Shown here: piece by piece, positions 22,280 through 35,435 of the stretch
Position numbering within the stretch: the first letter of the stretch is position 1
Layout: each line of letters begins with the position of its first letter
Assembly (NCBI RefSeq): GCF_018294505.1
Contig: NC_057811.1
Location: forward strand, 401,916,491-401,980,490
Length of the DNA stretch: 64,000 bases
DNA from: Triticum aestivum
Taxonomy: Eukaryota; Streptophyta; Magnoliopsida; Poales; Poaceae
Direction: 5' to 3'
Notes under the pieces: model-generated
The model's input: only the letters and a program-made list of their open reading frames with translations
Told to the model about the DNA's origin: nothing
Databases searched by the model: none
Program-made: the position numbers and the translations under genes

Positions 22280-25200
22280 TATATGTTACTTTGTGCTCAC
22301 TACTAAATTACAAATCATTGTTAATTAAAATTGGCTTTGATATACCTTGGGATCCGGGTGGATCCACTACTTGAGCACTATATGCCTAGCTTAATGGCTT
22401 TAAAGAAAGCGCTGCCAGGGAGACAACCCGGAAGTTTTAGAGAGTCATTTATTTCTGTTGAGTGCTTTCATATAGTTTAAAAACAAAAAATAAAGAGGGG
22501 AACCCGAAACTTTTCAAAAAGAAAAGCGAAAGTGAGAAAGACGAGCATTGTTGAAGTGGGAGCTAGTCTTGAACTTTGTTCATGCTCACGGAAACTTTGT
22601 GAATCTTGATTACAGAAACTTTTAAACAAAAATAATTATCCCCTTGTACAATTCCATTGTATTATAAAGATAATTGCCAAGGTTTGCCTTTAGGATGTTT
22701 ACAATGCTTGTTGGTTTGTACGGTGCAGGACAGAAACTTTGGCTGTAGTGCACGATTTTTAATATTTTACTGGAATGTCAAATGGTTCTGATTCTTTTTG
22801 CACTGTCTTTATATACAATTTTTTTATTTTTCCTAATTTTGGAAGAATTGTTCAAGTACCATAAGTATGGTTAATGTTCATATTGTTACAGACTGTTCTA
22901 TTTTAGACAGATTCTGTTTTTGATGCATAGTTTGCTTGTTTTGATGAAACTATCGATTTATATCAGTGGATTAAGCCATGAAAAAAGTTATACTACAGTA
23001 GACATAATGCAAAAACAAAATATGAATTGGTTTGCAACAGTACTTAGAGTAGTGATTTGCTTTATTATACTAACGGATCTTACCGAGTTTTCTGTTGAAG
23101 TTTTGTATGGATGAAGTGTTCGATGATCGAGAAGGTCTTGATATGAGGAAAAGGAGGAGAGGCAAGAGCTCAAGCTTGGGGATGCCCAAGGCACCCCAAG
23201 TAAATATTCAAGGAGACTCAAGCGTCTAAGCTTGGGGATGCCCCGGAAGGCATCCCCTCTTTCTTCAACAAGTATCGGTATGTTTTCGGATTCGTTTCGT
23301 TCATACGATATGTGCAAATCTTGGAGCGTCTTTTGCATTTAGTTTTCACTTTTCTTTTATGCACCATGCTGGTATGAGATAGTCCTTGGTTGATTTATAG
23401 AATGCTCATTGCACTTCACTTATATATTTTGAGTATGGCTTTATAGAATGCTTCATGTGCTTCACTTATATCATTTGAAGTTTGGATTGCCTGTTTCTCT
23501 TCACATAGAAAACCGCCATTTGTAGAATGCTCTTTTGCTTCACTTATATTTGTTAGAGCGTGGGCATATCTTTTGTAGAAAGAATTAAACTCTCTTGCTT
23601 CACTTATATCTATTTAGAGAGATGACAGGAACTGGTCATTCACATGGTTAGTCATAAAATCCTACATAAAACTTGTAGATCACTGAATATGATATGTTTG
23701 ATTCCTTGCAATAGTTTTGCGATATAAAGGTGGTGATATTAGAGTCGTGCTAGTTGAGTAATTGTGAAATTGAGGAATACTTGTGTTGAGGTTTGCAAGT
23801 CCCGTAGCATGCACGTATGGTGAACCGTTATGTAACGAAGTCGGAGCATGAGGTGTTCTTTCATTGCTTTCCTTATGAGTGGCGGTCGGGGACGAGCGAT
23901 GGTCTTTTCCTACCAATCTATCCCCCTAGGGGCATGCGTAGTAGTACTTTGCTTCGAGGGCTAATAAACTTTTGCAATAAGTATATGAGTTCTTTATGAC
24001 TAATGTGAGTCCATGGATTATACGCACTCTCACCCTTCCATCATTGCTAGCCTCTTCGGTACCGTGCATTGCCCTTTCTCACCTCGAGAGTTGGTGCAAA
24101 CTTCGCCGGTGCATCCAAACCCCGTGATACGATACGCTCTATCACACATAAGCCTCATTATATCTTCCTCAAAACAGCCACCATACCTACCTATCATGGC
24201 ATTTCCATAGCCATTCCGAGATATATTGCCATGTAACTTCCATCATCATCATATACATGACTTGAGCATTTATTGTCATATTGCTTTGCATGATCGTAAG
24301 ATAGCTAGCATGATGTTTTCATGGCTTGTCCGTTTTTTGATGTCATTGCTACGCTAGATCATTGCACATCCCGGTACACCGCCGGAGGCATTCATATAGA
24401 GTCATATCTTTGTTCTAGTATCGAGTTGTAATATTGAGTTGTAAGTAAATAAAAGTGTGATGATCATCATTATTAGAGCATTGCCCCAGTGAGGAAAGGA
24501 TGATGGAGACTATGATTCCCCCACAAGTCGGGATGAGACTCGGACTTTAAAATAAATAAAAGAGGCCAAAGAAGCCCAAATAAAAAAAAGAGGCCAAAGA
24601 AGCCCACCAAAAAAAACAAAAAAAAATGAGAGAAAAAGAGAGAAGGGGCAATGTTACTATCCTTTTACCACACTTGTGCTTCAGAGTAGCACCATGTTCT
24701 TCATATAGAGAGTCTCTTGAGTTATCACTTTCATATACTAGTGGGAATTTTCATTATAGAACTTGGCTTGTATATTCCAATGATGGGCTTCCTCAAATGC
24801 CCTAGGTCTTCATGAGCAAGCAAGTTGGATGCACACCCACTTAGTTTCAGTTTGAGCTTTCATACACCTATAGCTCTAGTGCATCCGTTGCATGGCAATC
24901 CCTACTCCTCACATTGACATCAATTGATGGGCATCTCCATAGCCCGTTGATTAGCCGCGTCGATGTGAGACTTTCTCCTTTTTGTCTTCTCCACACAAAC
25001 CTCCATCATCATATGCTATTCCACCTATAGTGCTATATCCATGGCTTGCGCTCATGTATTGCGTGAGGGTTGAAAAGGCTGAAGCGCGTTAAAAAGTATG
25101 AACCAATTGCTCGGCTTGTCATCGGGGTTGTGCATGATTTGAATGCTTTGTGTGGTGAAGATGGAGCATAGCCAGACTATATGATTTTGTAGGGATAAGC

Positions 25201-25429
25201 TTTCTTTGGCTATGTTATTTCAATAAGACATAATTGCTTGGTTGGTATGCTTCAAGTATTATTGTTTTATGTCAAATGATAGACTATTGCTTTGAATCAC
25301 TCGTGTCTTAATATTCATACCATGATTAGATATGTGACCAAGATTATGCTAGGTAGCATTCCACATCAAAAATTATCTTTTTTATCATTTACCTACTCGA
25401 GGACGAGCAGGAATTAAGCTTGGGGATGC
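22280..25429 (+). other. 3' noncoding region of element D
   Basis: No frame over about 120 codons is present. It carries, in the same order as element B, the GGGAGACAACCC motif (22408-22429), two AAGCTTGGGGATGCC copies (23172-23186 and 23228-23242) with complementary downstream arms, a long block similar to B (about 23790-25060, then 25060-25400), and the polypurine tract. The A-rich stretch 24540-24640 is simple sequence. Confidence 0.75.
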
Positions 25430-26949
25430 TGATACGTCTCCGTCGTATCTATAATTTTTGATTGTTCCATGCCAATATTATACAACTTTCATATACTTTT
25501 TGGCAACTTTTTATACTATTTTTGGGACTAACATATTGATCCAGTGCCCAGTGCCAGTTCCTGTTTGTTGCATGTTTTATGTTTCGCAGAAACCCCATAT
25601 CAAATGGAATCCAAACGGGATAAAAACGGACGGAGAGTATTTTTCGAATATTTAGAGAATATGGGAAGAAGAATCAACGCGAGACGGTGCCTGAGGGGGG
25701 CACGAGGCAGGGGGCGCCCCTGCCCCCCTCGTGGGCCCCCATAAGGCGGTTGCTGCTCTTCTTTGGCCGCAAGAAAGCTAATTTTCGAAAAAAAATCTCG
25801 GCGAAGGTTTCAATCCAATCGGAGTTACGGATCTCCATATATATACGAAACGGTGAAAGGGCAGAAGACCAGAACGCAGAAACAGAGAGAGACAGAGAGA
25901 CAGATCCAATCTCGGAGGGGCTCTCGCCCCTCCCACGCCATGGAGACCATGGATTAGAGGGGAAACCCTTCTCCCATCTAGGGAGAAGGTCAAGGAAGAA
26001 GAAGAAGAAGGAGTGGGGCTCTCTCCCCCTCGCTTCCGGTGGCGCCAGAACGCCGTCGGGGGCCATCATCATAACCGCGATCTACACCAACACCTACACC
26101 ATCTTCACCAACATCTCCATCACCTTCCCCCCATCTATCAACAGCGGTCCACTCTCCCGCAACCCGCTGTACCCTCTACTTGAACATGGTGCTTTATGCT
26201 TCATATTATTATCCAATGATGTGTTGCCATCCTATGATGTCTGAGTAGATTTTTGTTGTCCTATCGGTGGTTGATGAATTGCTATGATTGATTTAATTTG
26301 CTTGTGGTTATGTTGCTGTCCTTTGGTGCCCATCATATGAGCGTGCGCGTGGATCACACCATAGGGTTAGTTGTATGTTGATAGGACTATGTATTGGAGG
26401 GCAAGAGTGACAGAAGCTTCTACCTAGCATAGAAATTGATGCATACGGGATTGAAGGGGGACCAATATAACTTAATGCTATGGTTGGGTTTTACCTTAAT
26501 GAACGTTAGTAGTTGCGGATGCTTGCTAATAGTTCCAATCATAAGTGCATAGAATTCCAAGTCAGGGATGACATGCTAGCAGTGGCCTCTCCCACATAAA
26601 ACTTGTTATCGGTCTAGTAAAGTAGTCAATTGCTTAGGGACAATTTTGCAACTCCTACCACCACTTTTCCACACTCGCTATACTAACTTTATTGCTTCTT
26701 TATCTAAACAGCCCCTAGTTTTTAGTTACGTACTCTTTATATTCTTGCAAACCTATCCAACAACACCTACAAAGTACTTCTAGTTTCATACTTGTTTTAG
26801 GTAAAGCGAACGTCAAGCATGCGTAGAGTTGTATCGGTGGTCGATAGAACTTGAGGGAATATTTGTTCTACCTTTAGCTCCTCGTTGGGTTCGACACTCT
26901 TACTTATCGAAATAGGCTACAATTGATCCCCTATACTTGTGGGTTATCA
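25430..26949 (+). repeat. 3' LTR of element D
   Basis: This 1520-bp LTR follows directly after the polypurine tract and is bordered on the right by the CGCCC duplication at 26950-26954. Confidence 0.92.
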
Positions 26950-27210
26950 CGCCCCCCTCCTTGTCCAATTCGGACTAGCGGGGAGGGGGCACGCGGCTGC
27001 CCTGGCCGCCCCTCCTCTTCTCCCACTAGGGCCCAATAGGCCCAATAAACTCCCCGGGGGGTTCCGGTAACCCCCCGGTACTCCGGTATATGTCCGACAC
27101 CTCCCGAAACACTTCCGGTGTCCGAACATAGTCGTCCAATATATCGATCTTTACGTCTCGGCCATTTCGAGACTCCTCGTCATGTCCATGATCATATCCG
27201 GGACTTCGGA
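26950..27210 (-). repeat. 5' LTR of element A, fragment 2
   Basis: This short island lies between D and E and corresponds to about 1382-1640 of the intact LTR. It includes CCCAATAGGCCCAATAAACTC and CCGGTATATGTCCGACACC. It proves that D and E are two separate insertions in one LTR about 260 bp apart. Confidence 0.9.
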
Positions 27211-28588
27211 TGTGACGCCCTCGATTCAATCGTACACAAATCATACACGCAAATGTGTACGATCAAGATCAAGGACTCACGGAAGATATCACAACACAAC
27301 TCTAGACACAAAATAAAATAATACAAGCTTTATATTACAAGACATGGACCTCGAGGGCTCGAATACATAAGCTCGAAAACACAAGAGTCAGTGGAAGCAA
27401 CAATATCTGAGTACAGACATGAGTTAGACAAGTTTGCCTTAAGAAGGCTAGCACAAAAGCAACAACGATCGAAAAGGCAAGACATCCTGCCTGGGAGCCT
27501 CCTAACTACTCCTGGTCGTCGGCGGGCACCCTCAGTGTAGTAGCAGTTGTCGTCGAAGGTGGCGTCTGGATCCTGGGCTCCACCATCTGGTTGTGACATC
27601 CGAGAAGAATAGAAAAGGGGGAAAAGGGGGGAGCAAAGCAACCGTTAGTACTCATACAAAGTACTCGCAAGCAAGGATCTACACTACATATGCCTCGGTA
27701 TCAATGAAACGGGTAGTATATGTGGACTGAACTGCAGAATGCCAGAAGAGAAGGGGAAGGCCTAGCCTATCGAAGACTAGCATCTTCTGGAAACCACCAT
27801 CTTGCAGCAATAGGAGGGAGTAGAGTAGCATAAAGTAAAGTAGTAGAAGTGTTATCAACCTCGGCCAGAGATCCTTTCTCGACTCCCTGCGAGAAAGCAA
27901 TCCCAGAGCCATACTATCCATTTATCACCTCATATCCAAGTCTCATCTCAAGTATCCAGTTCTAGTTGTATGGATCGGGATACAACTCCAAGTGTCCGTT
28001 ACCATAGGACAGGCTATCGATAGATGTTTTCTTCCCTGCAGGGGTGCACCAACTTACCCACCACGCTCGATTGACTCCGGCCGGACACACTTTCCTGGGT
28101 CATGCCCGGCCTCGGCCAAACAATACGCCGCAACCCGACCTAGGCTTAATAGAGAGGTCAGCACGCCGGACTAAACCTATGCCCCCAGGGGTCATGGGCC
28201 ATCGCCTCGGGAACTCCTGAACGTTGCGTACGCGACCGGTGAGCAGACCTAGCTACCTCCTTCAAAAAGGCAGGTGCTTACGCAGTCCAACCTGGCGCGC
28301 GCCGCTCAGTCGCTGACGTCTAATAAGCTTCGGCTGATGCATACGACGCAGAACGCCCATACTATGCCCACATGATGGTTAGTGCTATCAGCCAGAGGCC
28401 CCTTGGATCAAATATCCAAATCTTAGTGGATTAGGAACGCGTGGTAAGAAGCAGAGACTCATGAAAGATGTGACCCCGTTGCCCCGTCTCGAGGACTTGA
28501 GGCAAGGGCTAGGAATGCCCGGCCACGCCTCATAATTATCTCGCGGGCACCCTCCAGGTCAACCCGTCTCCACATCACTTGCGGGTAC

Positions 28589-30365
28589 TGTTGGAGAACG
28601 TAGCAGAAATTCAAAATTTTCTACGCATCACCAAGATCAATCTATGGAGTAATCTAGCAACGAGGGGAAGGGGAGTGCATCTACATACCATTGTAGATCG
28701 TGATGCGGAAGCATTGCAAGAACGCGGATGAAGGAGTCGTACTCGTAGCGATTCAGATCGCGGTTGATTCCGATCTAAGCACCGAAGAACGGTGCCTCCG
28801 CGTTCAACACACGTGCAGCCCGGTGACGTCTCCCACGCCTTGATCTAGCAAGCTGAGAGGGAGAGGTTGGGGAAGACTCCATCCTGCAGCAGCACGACGG
28901 CGTGGTGGTCATGGAGGAGCGTGGCAATCCTGCAGGGCTTCGCCAAGCACCGCGGGAGAGGAGGAGGGAGAGGGGTAGGGCTGCGCCGAAAGAGAGACGT
29001 TCTCATGTGTCTTGGGCAGCCCAAACCTCAACTATATATAGGGGGGAGGGGGCTGCGCCCCCTCTAGGGTTCCCACCCCAAGAGGAGGCGGCCAGCCCTA
29101 GATCCCATCCAAGGGGGCGGCCAAGGGGAGGAGAGGGGGGGCGCCACTAGGGTGGGCCTTAAGGCCCATCTGGACTAGGGTTTGCCCCCTCCCACTCTCC
29201 CATGCGCCTTGGGCCTTGGTGGGGGCGCACCAGCCCACCTGGGGCTGGTCCCCTCCCACACTTGGCCCACGCAGCCTTCTGGGGCTGGTGGCCCCACTTG
29301 GTGGACCCCCGGGACCCTCCCGGTGGTCCCGGTACATTACCGATATCACCCGAAACTTTTCCGGTGACCAAAACAGGACTTCCCATATATAAATCTTTAC
29401 CTCCGGACCATTCCGGAACTCCTCGTGACGTCCGGGATCTCATCCGGGACTCCGAACAACATTCGGTAACCACGTACATACTTTCCCTATAACCCTAGCG
29501 TCATCGAACCTTAAGTGTGTAGACCCTACGGGTTCGGGAACCATGCAGACATGACCGAGACGTTCTCCGGTCAATAACCAACAGCGGGATCTGGATACCC
29601 ATGTTGGCTCCCACATGTTCCACGATGATCTCATCGGATGAACCACGATGTCGGGGATTCAATCAATCCCGTATTCAATTCCCTTTGTCTATCGGTATGT
29701 TACTTGCCCGAGATTCGATCGTCGGTATCCCTATACCTTGTTCAATCTCGTTACCGGCAAGTCTCTTTACTCGTTCCGTAACTCACATCATCCCGTGATC
29801 AACTCCTTGGTCACATTGTGCACATTATGATGATGTCCTACCGAGTGGGCCCAGAGATACCTCTCCGTTTACACGGAGTGACAAATCCCAGTCTCGATTC
29901 GTGCCAACCCAACAGACACTTTCGGAGATACCTGTAGTGCACCTTTATAGCCACCCAGTTACGTTGTGACGTTTGGTACACCCAAAGCATTCCTACGGTA
30001 TCCGGGAGTTGCACAATCTCATGGTCTAAGGAAATGATACTTGACATTAGAAAAGCTCTGAGCAAACGAACTACACGATCTTGTGCTAGGCTTAGGATTG
30101 GGTCTTGTCCATCACATCATTCTCCTAATGATGTGATCCCGTTATCAACGACATCCAATGTCCATGGTCAGGAAACCGTAACCATCTATTGATCAACGAG
30201 CTAGTCAACTAGAGGCTTACTAGGGACATGGTGTTGTCTATGTATCCACACATGTATCTGAGTTTCCTATCAATACAATTCTAGCATGGATAATAAACGA
30301 TTATCATGAACAAGGAAATATAATAATAACCTATTTATTATTGCCTCTAGGGCATATTTCCAACA
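28589..30365 (-). repeat. 3' LTR of element F
   Basis: This 1777-bp LTR starts TGTTGGAGAACGTAG, where the partner has TGTTGGGG. It is followed by GTCTCCCACTTG, the complement of the Copia polypurine tract, at 30366. The many short frames within it are not genes. Confidence 0.92.
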
Positions 30366-33300
30366 GTCTCCCACTTGCACTAGAGTCAATAATCTAGTCC
30401 ACATCACCATGTGATTAACACTCATAGGTCACATCACCATGTGACCAACATCCAAAGAGTTTACTAGAGTCAACAATCTAGTTCACATCACTATGTGATT
30501 AACACTCAATGAGTTCTGGTTTGATCATGTTATGCTTGTGAGAGAGGTTATTAGTCAACGGGTCTGAACCTTTCAGATCCGTGTGTGCTTTACGAATATC
30601 TATGTCATCTTGTGGATGCTACCACGCGCTACTTGGAGCCATTTCAAATAATTGCTCTACTATACGAATCCGGTTTACTACTCAGAGTCATCCGGATTAG
30701 TGTCAAAGTTCGCATCGACGTAACCCTTTACGACGAACTCCTTTTCACCTCCATAATCGAGAAAATTCCTTAGTCCACTAGATACTAAGGATAAGTTCGA
30801 CCGCTGTCATGTGATCCATTCCCGGATCACTATTGTACCCCTTGACCAACTCATGGCAAGGCACACTTCATGTGCGGTACACAGCATAGCATACTGTAGA
30901 GCCTACGTCTAAAGCATAGGGGACGACCTTCGTCCTTTCTCTCTCTTCTGCTGTGGTCAGGTCTTGAGTCTTACTCAATACTCACACCTTGTAACACAGC
31001 CAAGAACTCCTTCTTTGCTGATCTATTTTGAACTCTTTCAAAATCATGTCAAGGTGTGCGTTCTTTGAAAGTATCATCGGGCGTCTTGATCTATCTCTAT
31101 AGATCTTGATGCCCAATATGTAAGCAGCTTTATCCAGGTCTTCCTTTGAAAAACTCCTTTCAAACAACCCTTTATGCTTTCCAGAAATTTTACATCATTT
31201 CGGATCAACAATATGTCATTCACATATACTTATCAGAAATGTTGTAGCGCTCCCACTCACTTTATTGTAAATACAAGTTTCTAACAAACTTTGTATAAAC
31301 CCAAAAACTTTGATCACTCCATCAAAGCGTATATTCTGACTCCGAGATGCTTGCTCTAGTCCATGGAAGGATCGCTGGAGCTAGCATACCTTTTAGCATC
31401 CTTAGGATCGACAAAACCTTTCTGATTGTATCACATACAACCTTTCCTTACGAAAACTGGTAAGGAAACTTGTTTTGACATCCATCTGCCAGATTTCATA
31501 AATGCAGCTAATGCTAACATGATTCCGACGGACTTAAGCATCGCTACGGATGAGAAAATCTCATCGTAGTCAACTCCTTGAACTTGTGGAAATACTCTTT
31601 GCCACAAGTCGAGCTTCATAGACGGTAACATTACCGTCCACGTCCGTCTTCTTCTTAAAGATCCATTTATCTCGGATTTCATGGCTTCTAACCATTTGTC
31701 GGAATATGGGCCCACCATCGCTTCTCCATAGCTCGTAGGTTCAGTATTGTCCAACAACATGATATCTCAGACAGGATCACGTACCACTCTGAAGTAGCAC
31801 GCATCCTCGTCGTCCTACGAGGTTTGGTGGTGACTTGATCCGAAGTTTCATGATCACTATCATAAGCTTCCACTTCAATTGGTGTAGGTGCCACAGGAAC
31901 AACTTCCTGTGCCCTGCTACACACTAGTTGAAGTGACGGTTCAATAACCTTATCAAGTCTCCACCATCCTCCCACTCAATTCTTTCGAGAGAAACTTTTC
32001 CTCGAGAAAGGACTCGTTTCTAGAAGCAATTACTTTTGCTTCCAGATCTGAAATAGGAGGTATACCCAACTGTTTTGGGTATTCTATGAAGATGCATTTA
32101 TCCGCTTTGGGTTCGAGCTTATCAGCCTGAAACTTTTTCACATAAGCATCGCAGCCCCAAACTTTTAAGAAACGACAACTTAGGTTTCTCTAAACGGTGT
32201 CGTCTCAACGGAATTGCGTGGTGCCCCTTTTAAAGTGAATGCGGTTGTCTCTAATGCCTAACCCATAAACGATAGTGGTAATTCGATAAGAGACATCATG
32301 GTATGCACCATATCCAATAGGGTGCAGTTATGATGTTCGGACACACCATCACACTATGGTGTTCCAGGCGGTATTAATTGTGAAACACTTTCCACAATGT
32401 CTTAATTGTGTGCCAAACTCGTAACTCAGATACTCATCTCTATGATCATATCACAGACATTTTATCCTCTTGTCACGACGATCTTCAACTTCACTCTGAA
32501 ATTACTTGAACCTTTCAATAATTCAGACTTGTGTTTCATCAAGTAAATACACTCAGCATCTACTCAAATCATCTGTGAAGTAAGAACATAACGATATCCA
32601 CTGCATGCCTCAGCACTCATTGGACTGCATACATCAAAATGTATTACTTCCAATAAGTTGCTCTCTTGTTCCATCTTACTGAAAACGAGGCCTTTCAGTC
32701 ATCTTGCCCATGTGGTATGATTTGCATGTCTCAAGTGATTCAAAATCAAGTGAGTCCAAACGATCCATCTGCATGGAGTTTCTTCATGCATATATACCAA
32801 TAGACATGGTTCGCATGTCTCAATCTTTTCAAAAACGAGTGAGTCCAAAGATCCATCTACATGGAGCTTCTTCATGCGTTCTATACCAATATGACTCAAA
32901 TGGCAGTGCCACAAGTATGTGGAACTATCATTACTATTTTATATCTTTTGGCACGAACATGTGTATCACTACGATCGAGATTCATTTTAGGTGCAAGACC
33001 ATTGAAGGTATTATTCAAATAAACAGAGTAACCATTATTCTCCTTAAATGAATAACCGTATTGCGATAAACATAATCCAATCATGCTCAACGCAAACACC
33101 AAATCTCGATGGTAGAGGGAGCATGCGATGCTTGATCACATCAACCTTGGAAACACTTCCAACACATATCGTCATCTCACCTTTAGCTAGTCTCCGTTTA
33201 TTCCGCAGCTTTTATTTCGAGTTACTAACACTTAGCAACCGAACCGGTATCTAATACCCTGGTGCTGCTAGGAGTACTAGTAAAGTACACATTCATAATG

Positions 33301-34140
33301 TATATCCAATATACTTCTGTCGACCTTGCCTGCCTTCTCATCTACCAAGTATCTAGGGTAGTACTGCTTCAGTGACCGTTCCCCTCATTACAGAAGCACT
33401 TAGTCTCGGGTTTGGGTTCAACCTTGGTATTCTACACTAGAGCAGCAAACGATTTGCTGTTTCATGAAGTATCCCTTTTTGCCCTTGCCCTTCTAGAAAC
33501 TAGTGGTTTTACTAACCATCAACAATTGATGCTCCTTCTTGATTTCTACTTTCGCGGTGTCAAACATCGCGAGTTGCTCAAGGATCATCATCTATCCTTG
33601 ATATTTATAGTTCATCACGAAGCTCTAATAGCTTGGTGGCAGTGATTATGGAGAACCATCACTATCTCATCTGGAAGACTAACTCCCACTCGATTCAAGT
33701 GATTGTAGTACTCAGACAATCTGAGCACATGCTCAACGATTGAGCTTTTCTCCCTTAGTTTGCAGGCTTAAGAAACTTGTCAGAGGTCTCATACCTCTTG
33801 ACGTGGGCACTAGTCCGAAATCCCAATTTCAGTCTTCGGAACATCTCATATGTTCTGCGACGTTTCAAAAACCGTCTTTGGTGCCACAATTCTAAACCGT
33901 TAGCATTACGCACTGAACTATCACGTAGTCATCAAAACGTGTATGTCAGATGTTTCGCAACATCTACAGACGACGCTGAGGTTCAGCACACCGAGCGGTG
34001 CATTAAGGACATAAGCCTTCTGTGCAGCAATGAGGACAATCCTCAGTTTACGGACCCAGTCCGCATAATTGCTACTACCAACTTTCAACTAAATTTTCTC
34101 TAGGAACATATCTTAAACAGTAGAACTAAAGCAAGCTATG
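30366..34140 (-). pseudogene. Decayed gag-pol of Copia element F
   Basis: Fragments line up in order with the gag-pol of element A on the minus strand. RT/RNase H pieces include AYILGIKIYRDRSR (30982-31167) and QGVDYDEIFSSVAMLKS (31431-31760). A pre-integrase piece reads MWHCHLSHIGIERMKKLH (32699-32914). Gag remnants lie at about 33480-34140. No piece exceeds about 110 codons, and the reading frame changes repeatedly. The YVDD-containing and RNase H parts are shortened (about 1.2 kb against 1.8 kb in A). A duplicated pre-integrase segment lies at about 32700-32900. The protein cannot have been made by this copy. Confidence 0.85.
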
Positions 34141-35435
34141 ACATAATTTGCAAAGACCTTTTGACTATGTTCATGATAATGAAGTTCATCTGATTAATGA
34201 ACTCCCACTCAGATAGACATCCCTCTAGTCATCTAAGTGATACATGATCCGAGTCAAACTAGGCCGTGTCCGATCATCACGTGAGACGGACTAGTCATCA
34301 TCGGTGAACATCTCCATGTTGATCGTATCTTCTATACGACTCATGCTCGACCTTTCGGTCTCTTGTGTTCCGAGGCCATGTCTGTACATGCTAGGCTCGT
34401 CAAGTCAACCTAAGTGTTTCGCATGTGTTCCGAGGCCATGTCTGTACATGCTAGGCTCGTCAACACCCGTTGTATTCGAACGTTAGAATCTATCACACCC
34501 GATCATCACGTGGTGCTTCGAAACAACGAACCTTCGCAACGGTGCACAGTTAGGGGGAACACGTCTCTTGAAATTTTAGTGAGGGATCATCTTACTTACT
34601 ACCGTCGTTCTAAGCAAATAAGATGCATAACATGATAAACATCACATGCAATCAAATAGTGACATGATATGGCCAATATCATTTTGCTCCTTTGATCTCC
34701 ATCTTCGGGGCACCATGATCATCTTTGTCACCGGCATGACACCATGATCTCCATCATCATGATCTCCATCATTGTGTCTTCATGAAGTTGTCACGCCAAC
34801 GATTACTTCTACTTCTATGGCTAACGCGCTTAGCAATAAAGTAAAGTAATTTACATGGCGTTATTCAATGACACGCAGGTCATACAAAAAATAAAGACAA
34901 CTCCTATGGCTCCTGCCGGTTGTCATACTCATCGACATGCAAGTCGTGATTCCTATTACAAGAATATGATCAATCTCATACATCACATATATCATTCATC
35001 ACATCTTCTGGCCATATCACATCACATAGCACATGCTGCAAAAACAAGTTAGACGTCCTCTAATTGTTGTTGCAAGTTTTTACGTGGCTTGTATAGGTTT
35101 CTAGCAAGAACGTTTCTTACCTACGTAAAACCACAACGTGATATGCCAATTTCTATTTACCCTTCATAAGGACCCTTTTCATCGAATCCGTTCCGACTAA
35201 AGTGGGAGAGACAGACACCCGCTAGCCACCTTATGCAACTAGTGCATGTCAGTCGGTGGAACCTGTCTCACGTAAGCGTACGTGTAAGGTCGGTCCGGGC
35301 CGCTTCATCCCACAATGCCGCCGAAACAAGATAAGACTAGTAGCGGCAAGAAGAATTGGCAACATCTACGCCCACAACTACTTTGTGTTCTACTCGTGCA
35401 TAGAAACTACGCATAGACCTAGCTCATGATGCCAC
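34141..35435 (-). other. 5' leader of element F
   Basis: This is noncoding and similar to 17557-18794 of element A. It contains a 39-bp direct duplication (around 34366-34405 and 34428-34466) sharing TGTTCCGAGGCCATG and CATGCTAGGCTCGTCAA. The primer site is at about 35419-35435. Confidence 0.7.

Larger units (their letters stand above)
19382..26949 (+). mobile_element. Element D: non-autonomous Athila-like Gypsy retrotransposon with one unrelated ORF
   Basis: D is inserted in A's 5' LTR with target duplication CGCCC (19377-19381 and 26950-26954). LTRs are 19382-20912 (1531 bp) and 25430-26949 (1520 bp), ending GTGGGTTATCA. The primer site TGGCGCCGTTGCCGGGGA is at 20924-20941, and the polypurine tract AAGCTTGGGGATGC is at 25416-25429. 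The interior has one sizeable frame (21086-22279) with no gag, protease, RT or integrase motif. The 3' noncoding half is clearly homologous to that of element B although the LTRs differ. D must have used proteins from another element, plausibly a full Athila relative. Confidence 0.92.
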
